In this document: piece by piece, positions 29,230-36,886 of the stretch
Position numbering within the stretch: the stretch's first letter is position 1
Layout: every line of letters begins with the position of its first letter
From: Mongoliitalea daihaiensis
GTDB taxonomy: Bacteria > Bacteroidota > Bacteroidia > Cytophagales > Cyclobacteriaceae
Length of the DNA stretch: 64,000 nucleotides
Assembly: GCF_021596945.1 (NCBI RefSeq)
Contig: NZ_CP063779.1
Span: 2,144,001-2,208,000, forward strand
Direction: 5' to 3'
Program-made: the position numbers and the translations under genes
Notes under the pieces: model-generated
Seen by the model: only the letters and a program-made list of their open reading frames with translations
Databases searched by the model: none
What the model was told of the DNA's origin: nothing

Positions 29230-29607
29230 TTAGAAACTTACCTTATAAAATCCGTATTTTTTTAAGAGTAGGTTATTAATTGACTTAATATGATTTTCTA
29301 AAATAGACCTTAACTCACTGTCTTGTTCTATGGTAAGATCAAGTTCCATAAGCTGACAAAGGGCTACTAGTTTTTCTTTTTTGGTAATGTCGTCATTTTC
29401 TGAAAACATTTCCTCGATCATAATTATTCCTTCATACTCAAGAAAATAGGCTCTATTCTTTCCGAAAAATGAAGAATAGATTTCCTGTATTTCTTTTTTA
29501 TCAACAGAAGATTTATTCAACAGCTTATTTAAACCTTCAAAGAATGCCCTTAGCCATCGAAGTAGTAGATCTCTTTCTTGCATTATTGATAGTTTGTGAA
29601 ATAGCAC
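29230..29607 (-). CDS. Protein X, copy B (125 residues)
   Basis: Same family as 26523-26876; the C-terminal half is nearly identical and the middle differs (AYFLEYEGIIMIEEMFSEN against ANFFKPEAIIMIEELFSEC). The extended start MLFHKLSI adds 8 residues; the start at MQERDLLLRW (29583) aligned with copy A may be the true one. It lies directly upstream of R2 and the two GG-leader genes. Confidence 0.65.
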   Translation of the reverse strand: MLFHKLSIMQERDLLLRWLRAFFEGLNKLLNKSSVDKKEIQEIYSSFFGKNRAYFLEYEGIIMIEEMFSENDDITKKEKLVALCQLMELDLTIEQDSELRSILENHIKSINNLLLKKYGFYKVSF

Positions 29608-29622
29608 TAGTGTTTATCAAAG

Positions 29623-29729
29623 TTACAAAGAGGCATAATTCACAAATGACGCAAATGCACCAACTCTTATAGCATACAATAGTCTCATAAGGAATGATTT
29701 TTATACGCTTTGTTTTTGAATATATTCAT
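29623..29729 (-). pseudogene. Frameshifted copy of the 34-residue peptide gene
   Basis: Begins MNIFKNKAYKNHSL then hits TGA; after a lost few bases the other frame continues the VGALAAFV-like part in degraded form. Corresponds to 27162-27266 in cassette A. Confidence 0.6.
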
Positions 29730-29756
29730 AAATTTTGCTCTGTAGGTTCTTGATAG

Positions 29757-29885
29757 TTAGTGGACTATTGCTTGATTGTTTTCATGGTGCGCTTTTATTT
29801 TGCCAATGGCATACCCTGCGTGGTAAGCAAAAAATGCTATAGTGAAAATGATTGCTAGGATTTGAATAATACCTTTTGGTTTCAT
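29757..29885 (-). CDS. 42-residue membrane peptide, copy B
   Basis: Starts MKPKGIIQILAIIFTIAFFA and ends in YHAGYAIGKIKAHHENNQ-like sequence. Full-length paralogue of 27294-27422 in the duplicated cassette. One TM helix with a basic His-rich tail outside. Unknown function. Confidence 0.55.
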   Translation of the reverse strand: MKPKGIIQILAIIFTIAFFAYHAGYAIGKIKAHHENNQAIVH

Positions 29886-30002
29886 TATTTATAAATTAAT
29901 CATTAGTTTTAACGGGGTGGATTTGCAGAAGGTTTTTTTGTTTTTTGCATTTTTGGCAAAAACCGATGTTCTTTCTTTTTACAAAAGCCACTGATTTTAT
30001 AA

Positions 30003-30230
30003 CTATTTTTCTTCAAAATCAACTTTTAAGTCTATTGCCTTGTCAACCGTTAAGTTTCCAAATTTCATAGCAATAAGAAAGCCCAAGATAACACCCATGA
30101 TGGATGCTATACTATTCATTACATCATACGTTTGTGGATAAAAATAGGGTTGAACGAGCGATTCATAAGCAATTAATCTCGTAAGAGTGGCTAAAGAGAT
30201 AAACGAAAGCTCATCATTGTATTTTGACAA
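30003..30230 (-). CDS. Possible 75-residue membrane protein
   Basis: Reads MSKYNDELSFISLATLTRLI, then a hydrophobic stretch SIASIMGVILGFLIAMKFG and an acidic end (KVDFEEK). The only start near the 5' end is TTG at 30230, 6 bp after an in-frame TGA, and the cassette A copy is broken, so this gene may be decaying or start differently. Top of cassette B. Confidence 0.4.
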   Translation of the reverse strand: MSKYNDELSFISLATLTRLIAYESLVQPYFYPQTYDVMNSIASIMGVILGFLIAMKFGNLTVDKAIDLKVDFEEK

Positions 30231-30399
30231 TTCTTTTCATGAGTTCAGTTTTGAAAGATTCAAAAGAGAAACTTCCGAATGCTCTGTCTTATTGTTTGTT
30301 TGAGTAAACCCTAAGGAAAAATAATGGATAGTTCTTAAGTTAGAAAAGAAGGTAGAGAAAATAAATGTTTAATTTTGGATTTACTGGACTACAGAAGGT

Positions 30400-30490
30400 G
30401 TACTGCCCTTTTAGGGCGAGGGAGTGTGTTTTATCATGGGTTTTGTGGACCCATGGTTACTGAGGTATTGCTCCTTCAGAGCAGGGTGAA
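30400..30490. repeat. Dispersed palindromic repeat R1, copy 3
   Basis: TACTGCCCTTTTAGGGC, ATCATGGGTTTTGTGGACCC and GCTCCTTCAGAGC; a diverged member of the family, preceded by TAAATGTTTA at 30362. Confidence 0.7.
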
Positions 30491-30685
30491 GTATAGGGCC
30501 GTAGGCCTGTGGACTTCGTAGGAGGGAATAATTCGCGAGAAAATGCTAGGGGCGTAGCCCTGAGGTCTTATAATTTGTGAAAAAGTGATTTTGAAAGATG
30601 GCTTATTGAAGCCAAGTTATAGGTTTTTGGAATACAATGTCGAATGATGAATATCAAACGCCGAATTTTGAATCTAGGTAGGTTA

Positions 30686-30907
30686 TCATGAATCTCCTTT
30701 TTTTCCTGTTTTATTCGTTGTTTTAACTGATATAAGGGCCATAATCGCCAACACAACATAAATGAGCACAGCAATAGGCCTCGATGTTTCAAAGGCACCT
30801 AAAACTGCAAATTGATTACAGTTTGGACTAAAGAAGGCGATATCAATGGCGGCGTAAGTCCAACATAAGAAGATAAAGAAGAAGAAAGCCATTATAATTT
30901 TTCTCAT
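30686..30907 (-). CDS. 73-residue membrane protein, duplicate 1
   Basis: Starts MRKIIMAFFFFIFLCWTYAA; two TM helices with a loop containing FFSPNCNQFAVLGAFETSRP, then a basic tail (KTTNKTGKKGDS). The protein at 31424-31645 is identical. Short two-TM proteins can be immunity factors, but nothing here proves it. Confidence 0.6.
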   Translation of the reverse strand: MRKIIMAFFFFIFLCWTYAAIDIAFFSPNCNQFAVLGAFETSRPIAVLIYVVLAIMALISVKTTNKTGKKGDS

Positions 30908-31085
30908 AAGGTTTTTCTTTTAACGATTACAGTTTTGAAAGATTTAAAGAAGCAATTTTAGTAAGTTCAATCTCACATAGTGTGTTTGAGTAAATCCTAG
31001 TGAAAAATAATGGATAGGCCTTAATTTAGAAAAGAAGGTAGATAAGATAAACGTTTAATTTCGGGTTTGCTGAGCTATGAAAGGC

Positions 31086-31180
31086 GTACTGCCCTTTCAG
31101 GGCAGAGAAGAGGAGTGTGGATTTTATCATGGGTTTGAGAACCCATGGTTACTCTTGTGTTGCTCTTTCAGAGCAGAGTG
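31086..31180. repeat. Dispersed palindromic repeat R1, copy 4
   Basis: TACTGCCCTTTCAGGGCAG, CATGGGTTTGAGAACCCATG and GCTCTTTCAGAGC. TAAACGTTTA lies at 31048, just ahead. Confidence 0.75.
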
Positions 31181-31423
31181 ACGTTTAGAACTGTAGATCT
31201 GTATTTCGTAGATTCAACTAATCCGAAATGAAGGCTAGGGCCGTAGGCCTGTGGATTTCGTAGGAGGGAATAATTCGCGAGAAATAGGGGCGTAGCCCTG
31301 AGGTCTTATAATTTGTGAAAAAGTGATTTTGAAAGATGGCTTATTGAAGCCAAGTTATAGGTTTTTGGAATACAATGTCGAATGATGAATATCAAATGCC
31401 GAATTTTGAATCTAGGTAGGTTA

Positions 31424-31645
31424 TCATGAATCTCCTTTTTTTCCTGTTTTATTCGTTGTTTTAACTGATATAAGGGCCATAATCGCCAACACAACATAAA
31501 TGAGCACAGCAATAGGCCTCGATGTTTCAAAGGCACCTAAAACTGCAAATTGATTACAGTTTGGACTAAAGAAGGCAATATCAATGGCAGCGTAAGTCCA
31601 ACATAAGAAGATAAAGAAGAAGAAAGCCATTATAATTTTTCTCAT
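31424..31645 (-). CDS. 73-residue membrane protein, duplicate 2
   Basis: Same protein as 30686-30907, residue for residue. The two genes lie head to tail. The sequence upstream of the start (ATAAGGTTTTTCTTTT) is shared, then diverges. Confidence 0.6.
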   Translation of the reverse strand: MRKIIMAFFFFIFLCWTYAAIDIAFFSPNCNQFAVLGAFETSRPIAVLIYVVLAIMALISVKTTNKTGKKGDS

Positions 31646-31713
31646 AAGGTTTTTCTTTTGTTACTCTCCAAAAATAAAACCACCTATAAACCAATTTTTT
31701 CTCTCCCAAAAGC

Positions 31714-31740
31714 AAAAAATATTAGTTTAATTTAAACTAA
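31714..31740 (-). terminator. Putative terminator of module 2
   Basis: TTAGTTTAATTTAAACTAA (31722-31740) forms a 7-bp AT stem; on - it is followed by TATTTTTT. Lies 20 bp after the stop of the secreted-protein gene. Confidence 0.5.
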
Positions 31741-31759
31741 TCTATTAATTTTTTTTTAA

Positions 31760-32479
31760 TTATTTTATTTTTACAAAAACTCGTTTAACTTTTTCTTCCG
31801 TAATAGTTAATGAGTCTCCAGAGATTTGATAGGTTGACTGCATGGTTTGACTAATTGATGGAATTTCTGTGTATAAAATAGCATGATCACTGGTGGACCA
31901 GTAAATAGAAGGTATATCTGAAAATTCAAATTTGTGCCCATGTTTTTTTGCTAAATCTCTAAAAACTCGCGATTCCGGTATGATTCTTCCATCATTAGTA
32001 TATGTGAATTTGTAATTTTTAGAGGAATTGTCTAGCTCTTTATCAAGTATTCCTTCAAGCGTAAATGTTTGTTTTTCAACCCAAGTACCTATAAGACGTT
32101 CATCTTTTAAATGGTTGGATGATATGCTTTTACTATCAAAAGATGTTTTTCTAACTGGTTCAAAATATACATGATATGTCTTTTTTTCTAATTCAAACAC
32201 TAAGGAAAGGAGTTCATCTTTTCTAGAAGCCACCACTTCGAGTTCTTCGCCACTGTCAAGGGGAAGACCAAACTTGATTTTATTTTCTGTTTTTTTTCCT
32301 ATCATTATGATTGAATGATTTTTCCCAGATTGTATGGTAACCAAGTAATGATCTTTTTCTTTTTCGATTATGAGCATATTCTGCTCTCCAATTAAATCTC
32401 CCATGTAAACTCCCTCAAGCTTTTGACCATGAGAAATAGTGGAGGCGAACAGCAAAATCATTAAGATAAAATATCTCAT
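31760..32479 (-). CDS. Secreted protein of unknown function, end of module 2
   Basis: 239 residues from ATG at 32477-32479, which begins a signal peptide (MRYFILMILLFASTISHGQ). An in-frame ATG at 32578 would add 33 residues and hide it. The rest is beta-rich (LEGVYMGDLIGEQNMLIIEK, LIGTWVEKQTFTLEGI) and resembles lipocalin-like or 'copper resistance NlpE-like' small beta-barrel domains only in general style. It follows the GG-leader gene across a hairpin, so it is expressed from the same transcript and may be an immunity or accessory factor. Confidence 0.65.
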   Translation of the reverse strand: MRYFILMILLFASTISHGQKLEGVYMGDLIGEQNMLIIEKEKDHYLVTIQSGKNHSIIMIGKKTENKIKFGLPLDSGEELEVVASRKDELLSLVFELEKKTYHVYFEPVRKTSFDSKSISSNHLKDERLIGTWVEKQTFTLEGILDKELDNSSKNYKFTYTNDGRIIPESRVFRDLAKKHGHKFEFSDIPSIYWSTSDHAILYTEIPSISQTMQSTYQISGDSLTITEEKVKRVFVKIK

Positions 32480-32531
32480 GTCGGTTTGGTTTGCAGATTT
32501 AATAGCGATAAAATTAATTTTATTGGATTTA

Positions 32532-32569
32532 GTTGATGCTCCGGTAATTTTTAACCGGAGCAGTTCAAC
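32532..32569 (-). terminator. Hairpin after the module 2 peptide gene
   Basis: GCTCCGGT (32538-32545) pairs with ACCGGAGC (32554-32561); GTTGA and TCAAC extend the stem beyond a small internal loop. No T-tract, so it is more likely an RNA stabiliser or attenuator than a full stop. Confidence 0.65.
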
Positions 32570-32721
32570 TACATACAATTATATAATTTATGTAGGTATA
32601 GTCCAGAAAGTAGTGAACTCTTACCAGCATAATATACAGAAAGTGATGCATAAAGCATCATATCCTCAATACTACAACCTCCATTCACGCGCTCTAATTT
32701 TTCAAAATTTAGCTCTTTCAT
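32569..32721 (-). CDS. GG-leader peptide precursor, module 2 (50 residues)
   Basis: Starts MKELNFEKLERVNGG, a 15-residue leader ending in GG, of the length seen in bacteroidetocin-type precursors. The predicted core of 35 residues begins CSIEDMMLYASLSVYYAG and ends KLYNCM, with Cys as its first residue and a second Cys next to the C-terminus. It is 80 bp downstream of the HTH gene of the C39 transporter operon, and a thioredoxin-like gene is in the same operon, so an intramolecular disulfide joining both ends is conceivable. Confidence 0.8.
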   Translation of the reverse strand: MKELNFEKLERVNGGCSIEDMMLYASLSVYYAGKSSLLSGLYLHKLYNCM

Positions 32722-32783
32722 AACAAATTTAGTTTTTTGGTTGAACATTTATTTAATTGATAATCAAATTTATTGCTGTATCG

Positions 32784-32800
32784 GTGAAATAATCTTTCAC
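32784..32800. promoter_or_regulatory. Inverted repeat upstream of the module 2 peptide
   Basis: GTGAAA-TAATC-TTTCAC lies between the HTH stop (32802) and the peptide gene. On -, TAAATTTG at 32765-32772, a possible -7 element, follows 11 bp downstream. Candidate operator for the adjacent HTH protein. Confidence 0.4.
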
Positions 32801-32801
32801 T

Positions 32802-33014
32802 CTAGGAAGAATTTTCGATAAAAATGTAACTTTTTTTGTCTTTGGAGTAAGAAATATCCTTTCCAAGACTTAATCGAAGGTCATCGATTATTAAATAGAC
32901 CATTCTTTTGGAAACTCCTATGTTTCTAGCTAGGTCACCTGGTCCTCCTGTCTTCTTTTTTTCAATTAACTCTATCAAGAGTTTCGTGCGCTCGTAATAC
33001 TTCAATCCTGCCAT
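32802..33014 (-). CDS. Small winged-HTH protein, module 2
   Basis: 70 residues. HTH core in GGPGDLARNIGVSKRMVYLI (about 23-42) followed by IDDLRLSLG and a short beta wing (ISYSKDKKSYIFIE), as in HTH_11-type domains. The N-terminal two thirds align with the HTH gene of module 1 (38671), including the R-Y-L-I/M-IDEL pattern. Seven base pairs downstream of the transporter gene. Probably regulates the peptide gene that follows; ligand unknown. Confidence 0.75.
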   Translation of the reverse strand: MAGLKYYERTKLLIELIEKKKTGGPGDLARNIGVSKRMVYLIIDDLRLSLGKDISYSKDKKSYIFIENSS

Positions 33015-33021
33015 AGTTTTA

Positions 33022-35208
33022 TCAGTTTAGTAGTACTAGATGTTGATATGCTTTAGAAAATTGATTCTCTGATTGTAATAATTGTGAGGCTGTTCCAAAA
33101 GCTTTGATTTGCCCATCTTCTAAAACCATCAGATTGTCCATGCTTGCAGCCAAAGCTGGTTGATGGGTAATCAATAAAAGTGAAGCTTGATTAGCCTGAA
33201 CATAGGATTTTACAATAGAAAGTACTGCATATTCTGTTTCCCAATCCATTGCCGCAGTAGCTTCATCCAATACAAGGATCTTTGGTTTTTTTACCAAGGC
33301 TCGGGCCAATCCGACCAGTTGCCATTGTCCTCCGGAAAGATTTCTTCCTTCTTCCCCACATATAGTAAGAATGCCTTGTGGGAATTGATTGAAAAACCCT
33401 CCTAATCCTAGTTCCTGCAAGGTCTGAATTGTCTTTTCTACTTCTTGGTGATTATTTGTCAGGGCTATATTGTCCAATACTGTCCCGTTAAAGAGCTTTT
33501 CTTTTTGACTGACTACACCCAACTGATTTCTCCAAGTCATTAAATCATTGGCTTCACCCATTAAGAAGGGCATAGAAAGCTTCCCCTGTTCTGGAACATA
33601 AAAGCGCTGAATTAACTCCACTAAGGTGCTTTTTCCTGTTCCGACAGGAGCAAAAAGTGCTGTCGTCTGCCCTGCTTGAAGTTGAAAACTCACTCCTTTA
33701 AGTATCGGGCTTCTACCAGGATAACGGAATGCCAGGTTTTCTGCATTTAAAAGGACGTTTGGATTTACCTCTTCTTCCTTACTTATAGAAATTTCCTGAT
33801 CTTCGGCTTTCAGTCCAGCAATCTCATGCATTCGGTCAAAGGCTACCTTGGCTTCCTGAAATTGTATATTGGCTACTACTAATCCGGCTACAGCTGGTAA
33901 AATAGAACTCCCCACCTGAATCAAGGCCATCAATTCCCCTAGTTGAAGATTTTTTTGGAACACTAGATAGACGCCCAAGCCGAACAACAGGCTCATAAAT
34001 ACGGCAACAATCACTTGTGTGAAAAATGAAAAGCTATTGCCAATGATCGCCAAGTCATAGCCCTTGTTTTGATAATGCCCATAGACCTGATCAATTCTGT
34101 CTTTGAATACCTGTTCTTTATTATAGGATCTCAAGACATGCACTCCCGTCAAGCTATCGATGTACTGCGTCTCATTGAGGGCATGGGCGGCCATCACTTC
34201 TTTTTGCTTGGCAATGATGGGTTGATGATAGCGCCACCCAATGAATAAAAATGCCAAAGAAGCTGCTACACATAACCATCCCATCACCCATGATTGGTAG
34301 AAGACAAAGGCTAGGGAAACTACTACTACCAAAACATTAATAATGACCGTTCCCGTAATCATTGCGACTGTTTGCTGGATACGAAGGGAGTCATTCATAC
34401 GAGCGATTAGGTCACCCGTACTGAAACCCTTGAAGTAGTTCATGGGTAGATGGAATACTTTCCGGACAAAGGAAGATACAATCCGGATGTTGAGGCCTTT
34501 TCCCTGTCTTGCCATAAATACACCCAAAAAATATCCTAATAATGAGCGGAATAGTAATAAAGCTCCCAATGCGACCACCCCAAAGATGGCTTTGTCATAG
34601 GTTTGATTAGGAAGGAAATCATCAATGAGTTTTTGTGAAAAAATCGCTGTTGAAAGACCTGTGATGGCCATAAGCGTTCCAAGAACTGCCGCGACAGCCA
34701 AAATAGGAATATCTTCTGCAATAAGTGATCTGAACCAGACAAATTTAGCATTGGATTGGGATTTTCTGGTCTGAAACTGTTCATTAGGTTTTATTTGAAG
34801 TAGAATGCCTGATTTCCAGATTTCAGTTAATTCCTTTTCGCTGTAGCTTACAATTCCCATACCGGGATCACTGATCCAGAATTTACTCCCATCAAACCCA
34901 AAACAGACCACATAATGTTCCCTCACTTGATCCATAAGCACATGGAGTATGACAGGCGCTTCCTGTTCTTTCAGGTGCTTGATTTCCGCTTCAAAACCTT
35001 TGGCTGTTAGGCCGATTACAGAAGCTGCTTGGATCAAGCCCAAAAGAGTAGTTCCGGACATAGTTGTTCCACTGACATCTCGTAGCTTTTCTTGCGTGAC
35101 TTCTCCACCATGATATTTTGAGATGGTACACAGGCAGGCCAATCCACAGGCATACTCTCCCAATTGGGTTGTATGGAATTTTTTTAAGTTGGATTCGTTG
35201 ATTTTCAT
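33022..35208 (-). CDS. C39-peptidase ABC transporter, module 2
   Basis: 728 residues. An N-terminal C39 peptidase domain carries Gln15, Cys21 (EYACGLACL), His98 (REHYVVCF) and Asp114 (SDPGMG), the residues that cleave after GG leaders. A six-TM exporter domain (about 160-470) and an ABC ATPase follow: APVGTGKST (Walker A, first Gly replaced by Ala), NLSGGQWQ and ILVLDEATA. It cleaves and exports GG-leader peptides through the inner membrane. Overlaps the thioredoxin-like gene by 4 bp. There is no HlyD gene in this module. Confidence 0.92.
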   Translation of the reverse strand: MKINESNLKKFHTTQLGEYACGLACLCTISKYHGGEVTQEKLRDVSGTTMSGTTLLGLIQAASVIGLTAKGFEAEIKHLKEQEAPVILHVLMDQVREHYVVCFGFDGSKFWISDPGMGIVSYSEKELTEIWKSGILLQIKPNEQFQTRKSQSNAKFVWFRSLIAEDIPILAVAAVLGTLMAITGLSTAIFSQKLIDDFLPNQTYDKAIFGVVALGALLLFRSLLGYFLGVFMARQGKGLNIRIVSSFVRKVFHLPMNYFKGFSTGDLIARMNDSLRIQQTVAMITGTVIINVLVVVVSLAFVFYQSWVMGWLCVAASLAFLFIGWRYHQPIIAKQKEVMAAHALNETQYIDSLTGVHVLRSYNKEQVFKDRIDQVYGHYQNKGYDLAIIGNSFSFFTQVIVAVFMSLLFGLGVYLVFQKNLQLGELMALIQVGSSILPAVAGLVVANIQFQEAKVAFDRMHEIAGLKAEDQEISISKEEEVNPNVLLNAENLAFRYPGRSPILKGVSFQLQAGQTTALFAPVGTGKSTLVELIQRFYVPEQGKLSMPFLMGEANDLMTWRNQLGVVSQKEKLFNGTVLDNIALTNNHQEVEKTIQTLQELGLGGFFNQFPQGILTICGEEGRNLSGGQWQLVGLARALVKKPKILVLDEATAAMDWETEYAVLSIVKSYVQANQASLLLITHQPALAASMDNLMVLEDGQIKAFGTASQLLQSENQFSKAYQHLVLLN

Positions 35209-35744
35209 GGTCTGCCCTCCTTTCTATGTGGTAACTTTTTTAAAATGATATCCAATTTTACTGGGCCTTGATACGATGCCACTAAAGCACTGGAACTATC
35301 ATAGCAAAAAATACTGGGCACTGACCGCACTCCAAGATAGGTAGATAGGTGCATTTCCTCATCGAGGACTAGCTTTATATGTTGTTGATGAAGAAATGGA
35401 TACTCCTCCAAAACACCTTCAAGCTCATTTTTTAATTGATTGCTGGCAAGGAGGATACTTACATGGTTAAATTCTTCTATCCGTGTTTCAAGCGCCTGAA
35501 GCATGATTTTACACATGTCACAGGTGGAGTTGAAGTAAACCAACAGAAAGGGCCGGTCCGAGGCAAATTCATCAATTTGCACTTTTTCTCCATTAAGTGT
35601 AGCTAAGGACATGGAAGGAATAGACTGAATCTGTTGAATGATCCGTGCATCTTGCTCCGACTTTTGATTAAACTTCCATATCAATCCTGAGAGTAGAAAA
35701 ATCAAAACTCCGGATAAACTAACTAATAAGGCTTTTCTGGTCAT
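35205..35744 (-). CDS. Membrane-anchored thioredoxin-like protein
   Basis: 179 residues: N-terminal anchor (LLVSLSGVLIFLLSGLIW), then a redoxin domain with active site Cys75-Cys78 in FNSTCDMCK and the cis-Pro region RSVPSIFCYD. Probably faces the periplasm, where it could set the thiol state of the Cys-containing peptide or of the transporter's peptidase. Sits between the 209-residue membrane gene and the C39 transporter with a 4-bp overlap, so it belongs to module 2. Confidence 0.8.
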   Translation of the reverse strand: MTRKALLVSLSGVLIFLLSGLIWKFNQKSEQDARIIQQIQSIPSMSLATLNGEKVQIDEFASDRPFLLVYFNSTCDMCKIMLQALETRIEEFNHVSILLASNQLKNELEGVLEEYPFLHQQHIKLVLDEEMHLSTYLGVRSVPSIFCYDSSSALVASYQGPVKLDIILKKLPHRKEGRP

Positions 35745-35747
35745 AGT

Positions 35748-36377
35748 TTAGGTGAAGTTTAGGGTTAGAAAAAGTATCAACACCATCCAGAAACTCATGG
35801 AGAAGGCATAAGTGGACATAACAAGCTTTGAACTCTCTGATCTTTTAAAATCAAGTTCATTACTAAAGAAGTAAATCAGTAGTAGGCAGTAAATAACCTC
35901 AAATAAATTGAGTAGTTGGAGAGGGTAGTACCAAATAGGCTTAACAGAGGTGATATCAAGTAAACTCAGTACTGAAAGTGGTGCAAAAAGAGAAAACTCA
36001 GAATAAGTCAGGTCGGATAGCGTTCCTAAGAATACTTTTAACATTCCGCCTAATACAATGATACTTTCCGCATAAACTGCAATCATGAATAAACTCCCTA
36101 ACTTGATGCCCTGATGCCTATTTGCGAAGAATAGTCCTGCATAAAGGATCAAAGCCATCAAAAAGCATTTAAGACTTAAAATCAGGAATGTTAACAGTAT
36201 GGAAAATTTGTTCCAATACTGCATATCTTCTAGCATGTCCAAAAGAACATTTTCAGGGATTTCAAATTCTTTTTGCTTCGCAAGCTCTTTCAGCATCATA
36301 GACTCAAAGTCCAAAAGAAAAAAGCTCATCAGAAACAATGCTGTGGAATAAAAAACGAGGATAAGGAATGTTTTCAT
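35748..36377 (-). CDS. Polytopic membrane protein, first gene of module 2
   Basis: 209 residues, about five TM helices (LILVFYSTALFLMSFFLLDF, then four more), with a cytoplasm/periplasm loop rich in charges (ESMMLKELAKQKEFEIPEN). I recognise no family; it lacks the Cys pattern of MauE/DoxX. Three bp upstream of the thioredoxin-like gene, so translation is coupled. Confidence 0.7.
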   Translation of the reverse strand: MKTFLILVFYSTALFLMSFFLLDFESMMLKELAKQKEFEIPENVLLDMLEDMQYWNKFSILLTFLILSLKCFLMALILYAGLFFANRHQGIKLGSLFMIAVYAESIIVLGGMLKVFLGTLSDLTYSEFSLFAPLSVLSLLDITSVKPIWYYPLQLLNLFEVIYCLLLIYFFSNELDFKRSESSKLVMSTYAFSMSFWMVLILFLTLNFT

Positions 36378-36469
36378 CTGTGTAAAATTTAAAGTCCAAA
36401 CTTTATTTTTTGCTTTTGCACAATGAAAATTAAAAAATCACCCACTAATTTCCTCTTATCCCACCCAAG

Positions 36470-36493
36470 TTAAACGTTTATTTAAACGCTTAA
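36470..36493 (-). promoter_or_regulatory. Candidate operator upstream of module 2
   Basis: Two direct repeats of TTAAACGYTTA spaced 12 bp apart (TTAAACGTTTAT and TTAAACGCTTAA), about 95 bp before the first gene. The TAAACGTT half-site recurs at 39145-39168 before the HTH gene of module 1. Confidence 0.4.
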
Positions 36494-36611
36494 TTGAATC
36501 ACCTGCTCCTCGGAGAGTTGGCAATTAGGTAAGTACTTAAAGTTTAAAAACCTGCAGTTAAAAACATATCAACTTCAAAAAGTCTACCGAATGCCTAAAA
36601 AAACAAACTAT

Positions 36612-36881
36612 TTACAGCGCCCCTATCCACCAAAGCCCAACTCCAATAAAAACGGCATAACCTAGTCCATAAAGCATCAGCTTCTTTTTGATTTCGTCTT
36701 TGGTTAAGGCTCTATGTTGGGGTTCTAATTTGTAAAGGGCTAAGCGACAGGTTGCATTGACGATAAAAAGTACCCAAAAAACTTCACTGTTGAATGATTG
36801 CTCACTTATCCAAGAGCTGATCAAGATCACAGCCATAATAGTTAAACTCACATGAAATCCTGTCTTCAAAAATATCTTCAT
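36612..36881 (-). CDS. Small membrane protein, unknown
   Basis: 89 residues with three hydrophobic segments: SLTIMAVILISSWI, VFWVLFIVNATCRLALY and YGLGYAVFIGVGLWW. Between them is a charged stretch (LEPQHRALTKDEIKKKLM). No family recognised. Alone between module 2 and the transposase. Confidence 0.55.
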   Translation of the reverse strand: MKIFLKTGFHVSLTIMAVILISSWISEQSFNSEVFWVLFIVNATCRLALYKLEPQHRALTKDEIKKKLMLYGLGYAVFIGVGLWWIGAL

Positions 36882-36886
36882 TATTA

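Larger units (their letters stand above)
30246..30925. repeat. Tandem duplication, unit 1
   Basis: From CAGTTTTGAAAGATT to the 5' flank of the 73-codon gene. The right ~430 bp (30495-30925) match unit 2 with only a few substitutions; the left part is more diverged. Contains R1 copy 3, short GGGCCGTAGGCC-type repeats and the 73-residue gene. Confidence 0.8.
30930..31664. repeat. Tandem duplication, unit 2
   Basis: Second unit of the duplication, offset about 738 bp from unit 1. Two or three base changes in the 73-codon region, silent at protein level, point to a recent event or gene conversion. Confidence 0.8.

Noticed and set aside
30568-30798. 76-codon open frame on - and its twin at 31306-31536
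   Set aside because: Shadow frame of the 73-residue gene; the duplication keeps both frames alike, so identity is no evidence.
32436-32723. Open frame on + opposite the GG-leader gene
   Set aside because: No signal or start support; the - frame has a clear GG leader and operon position.
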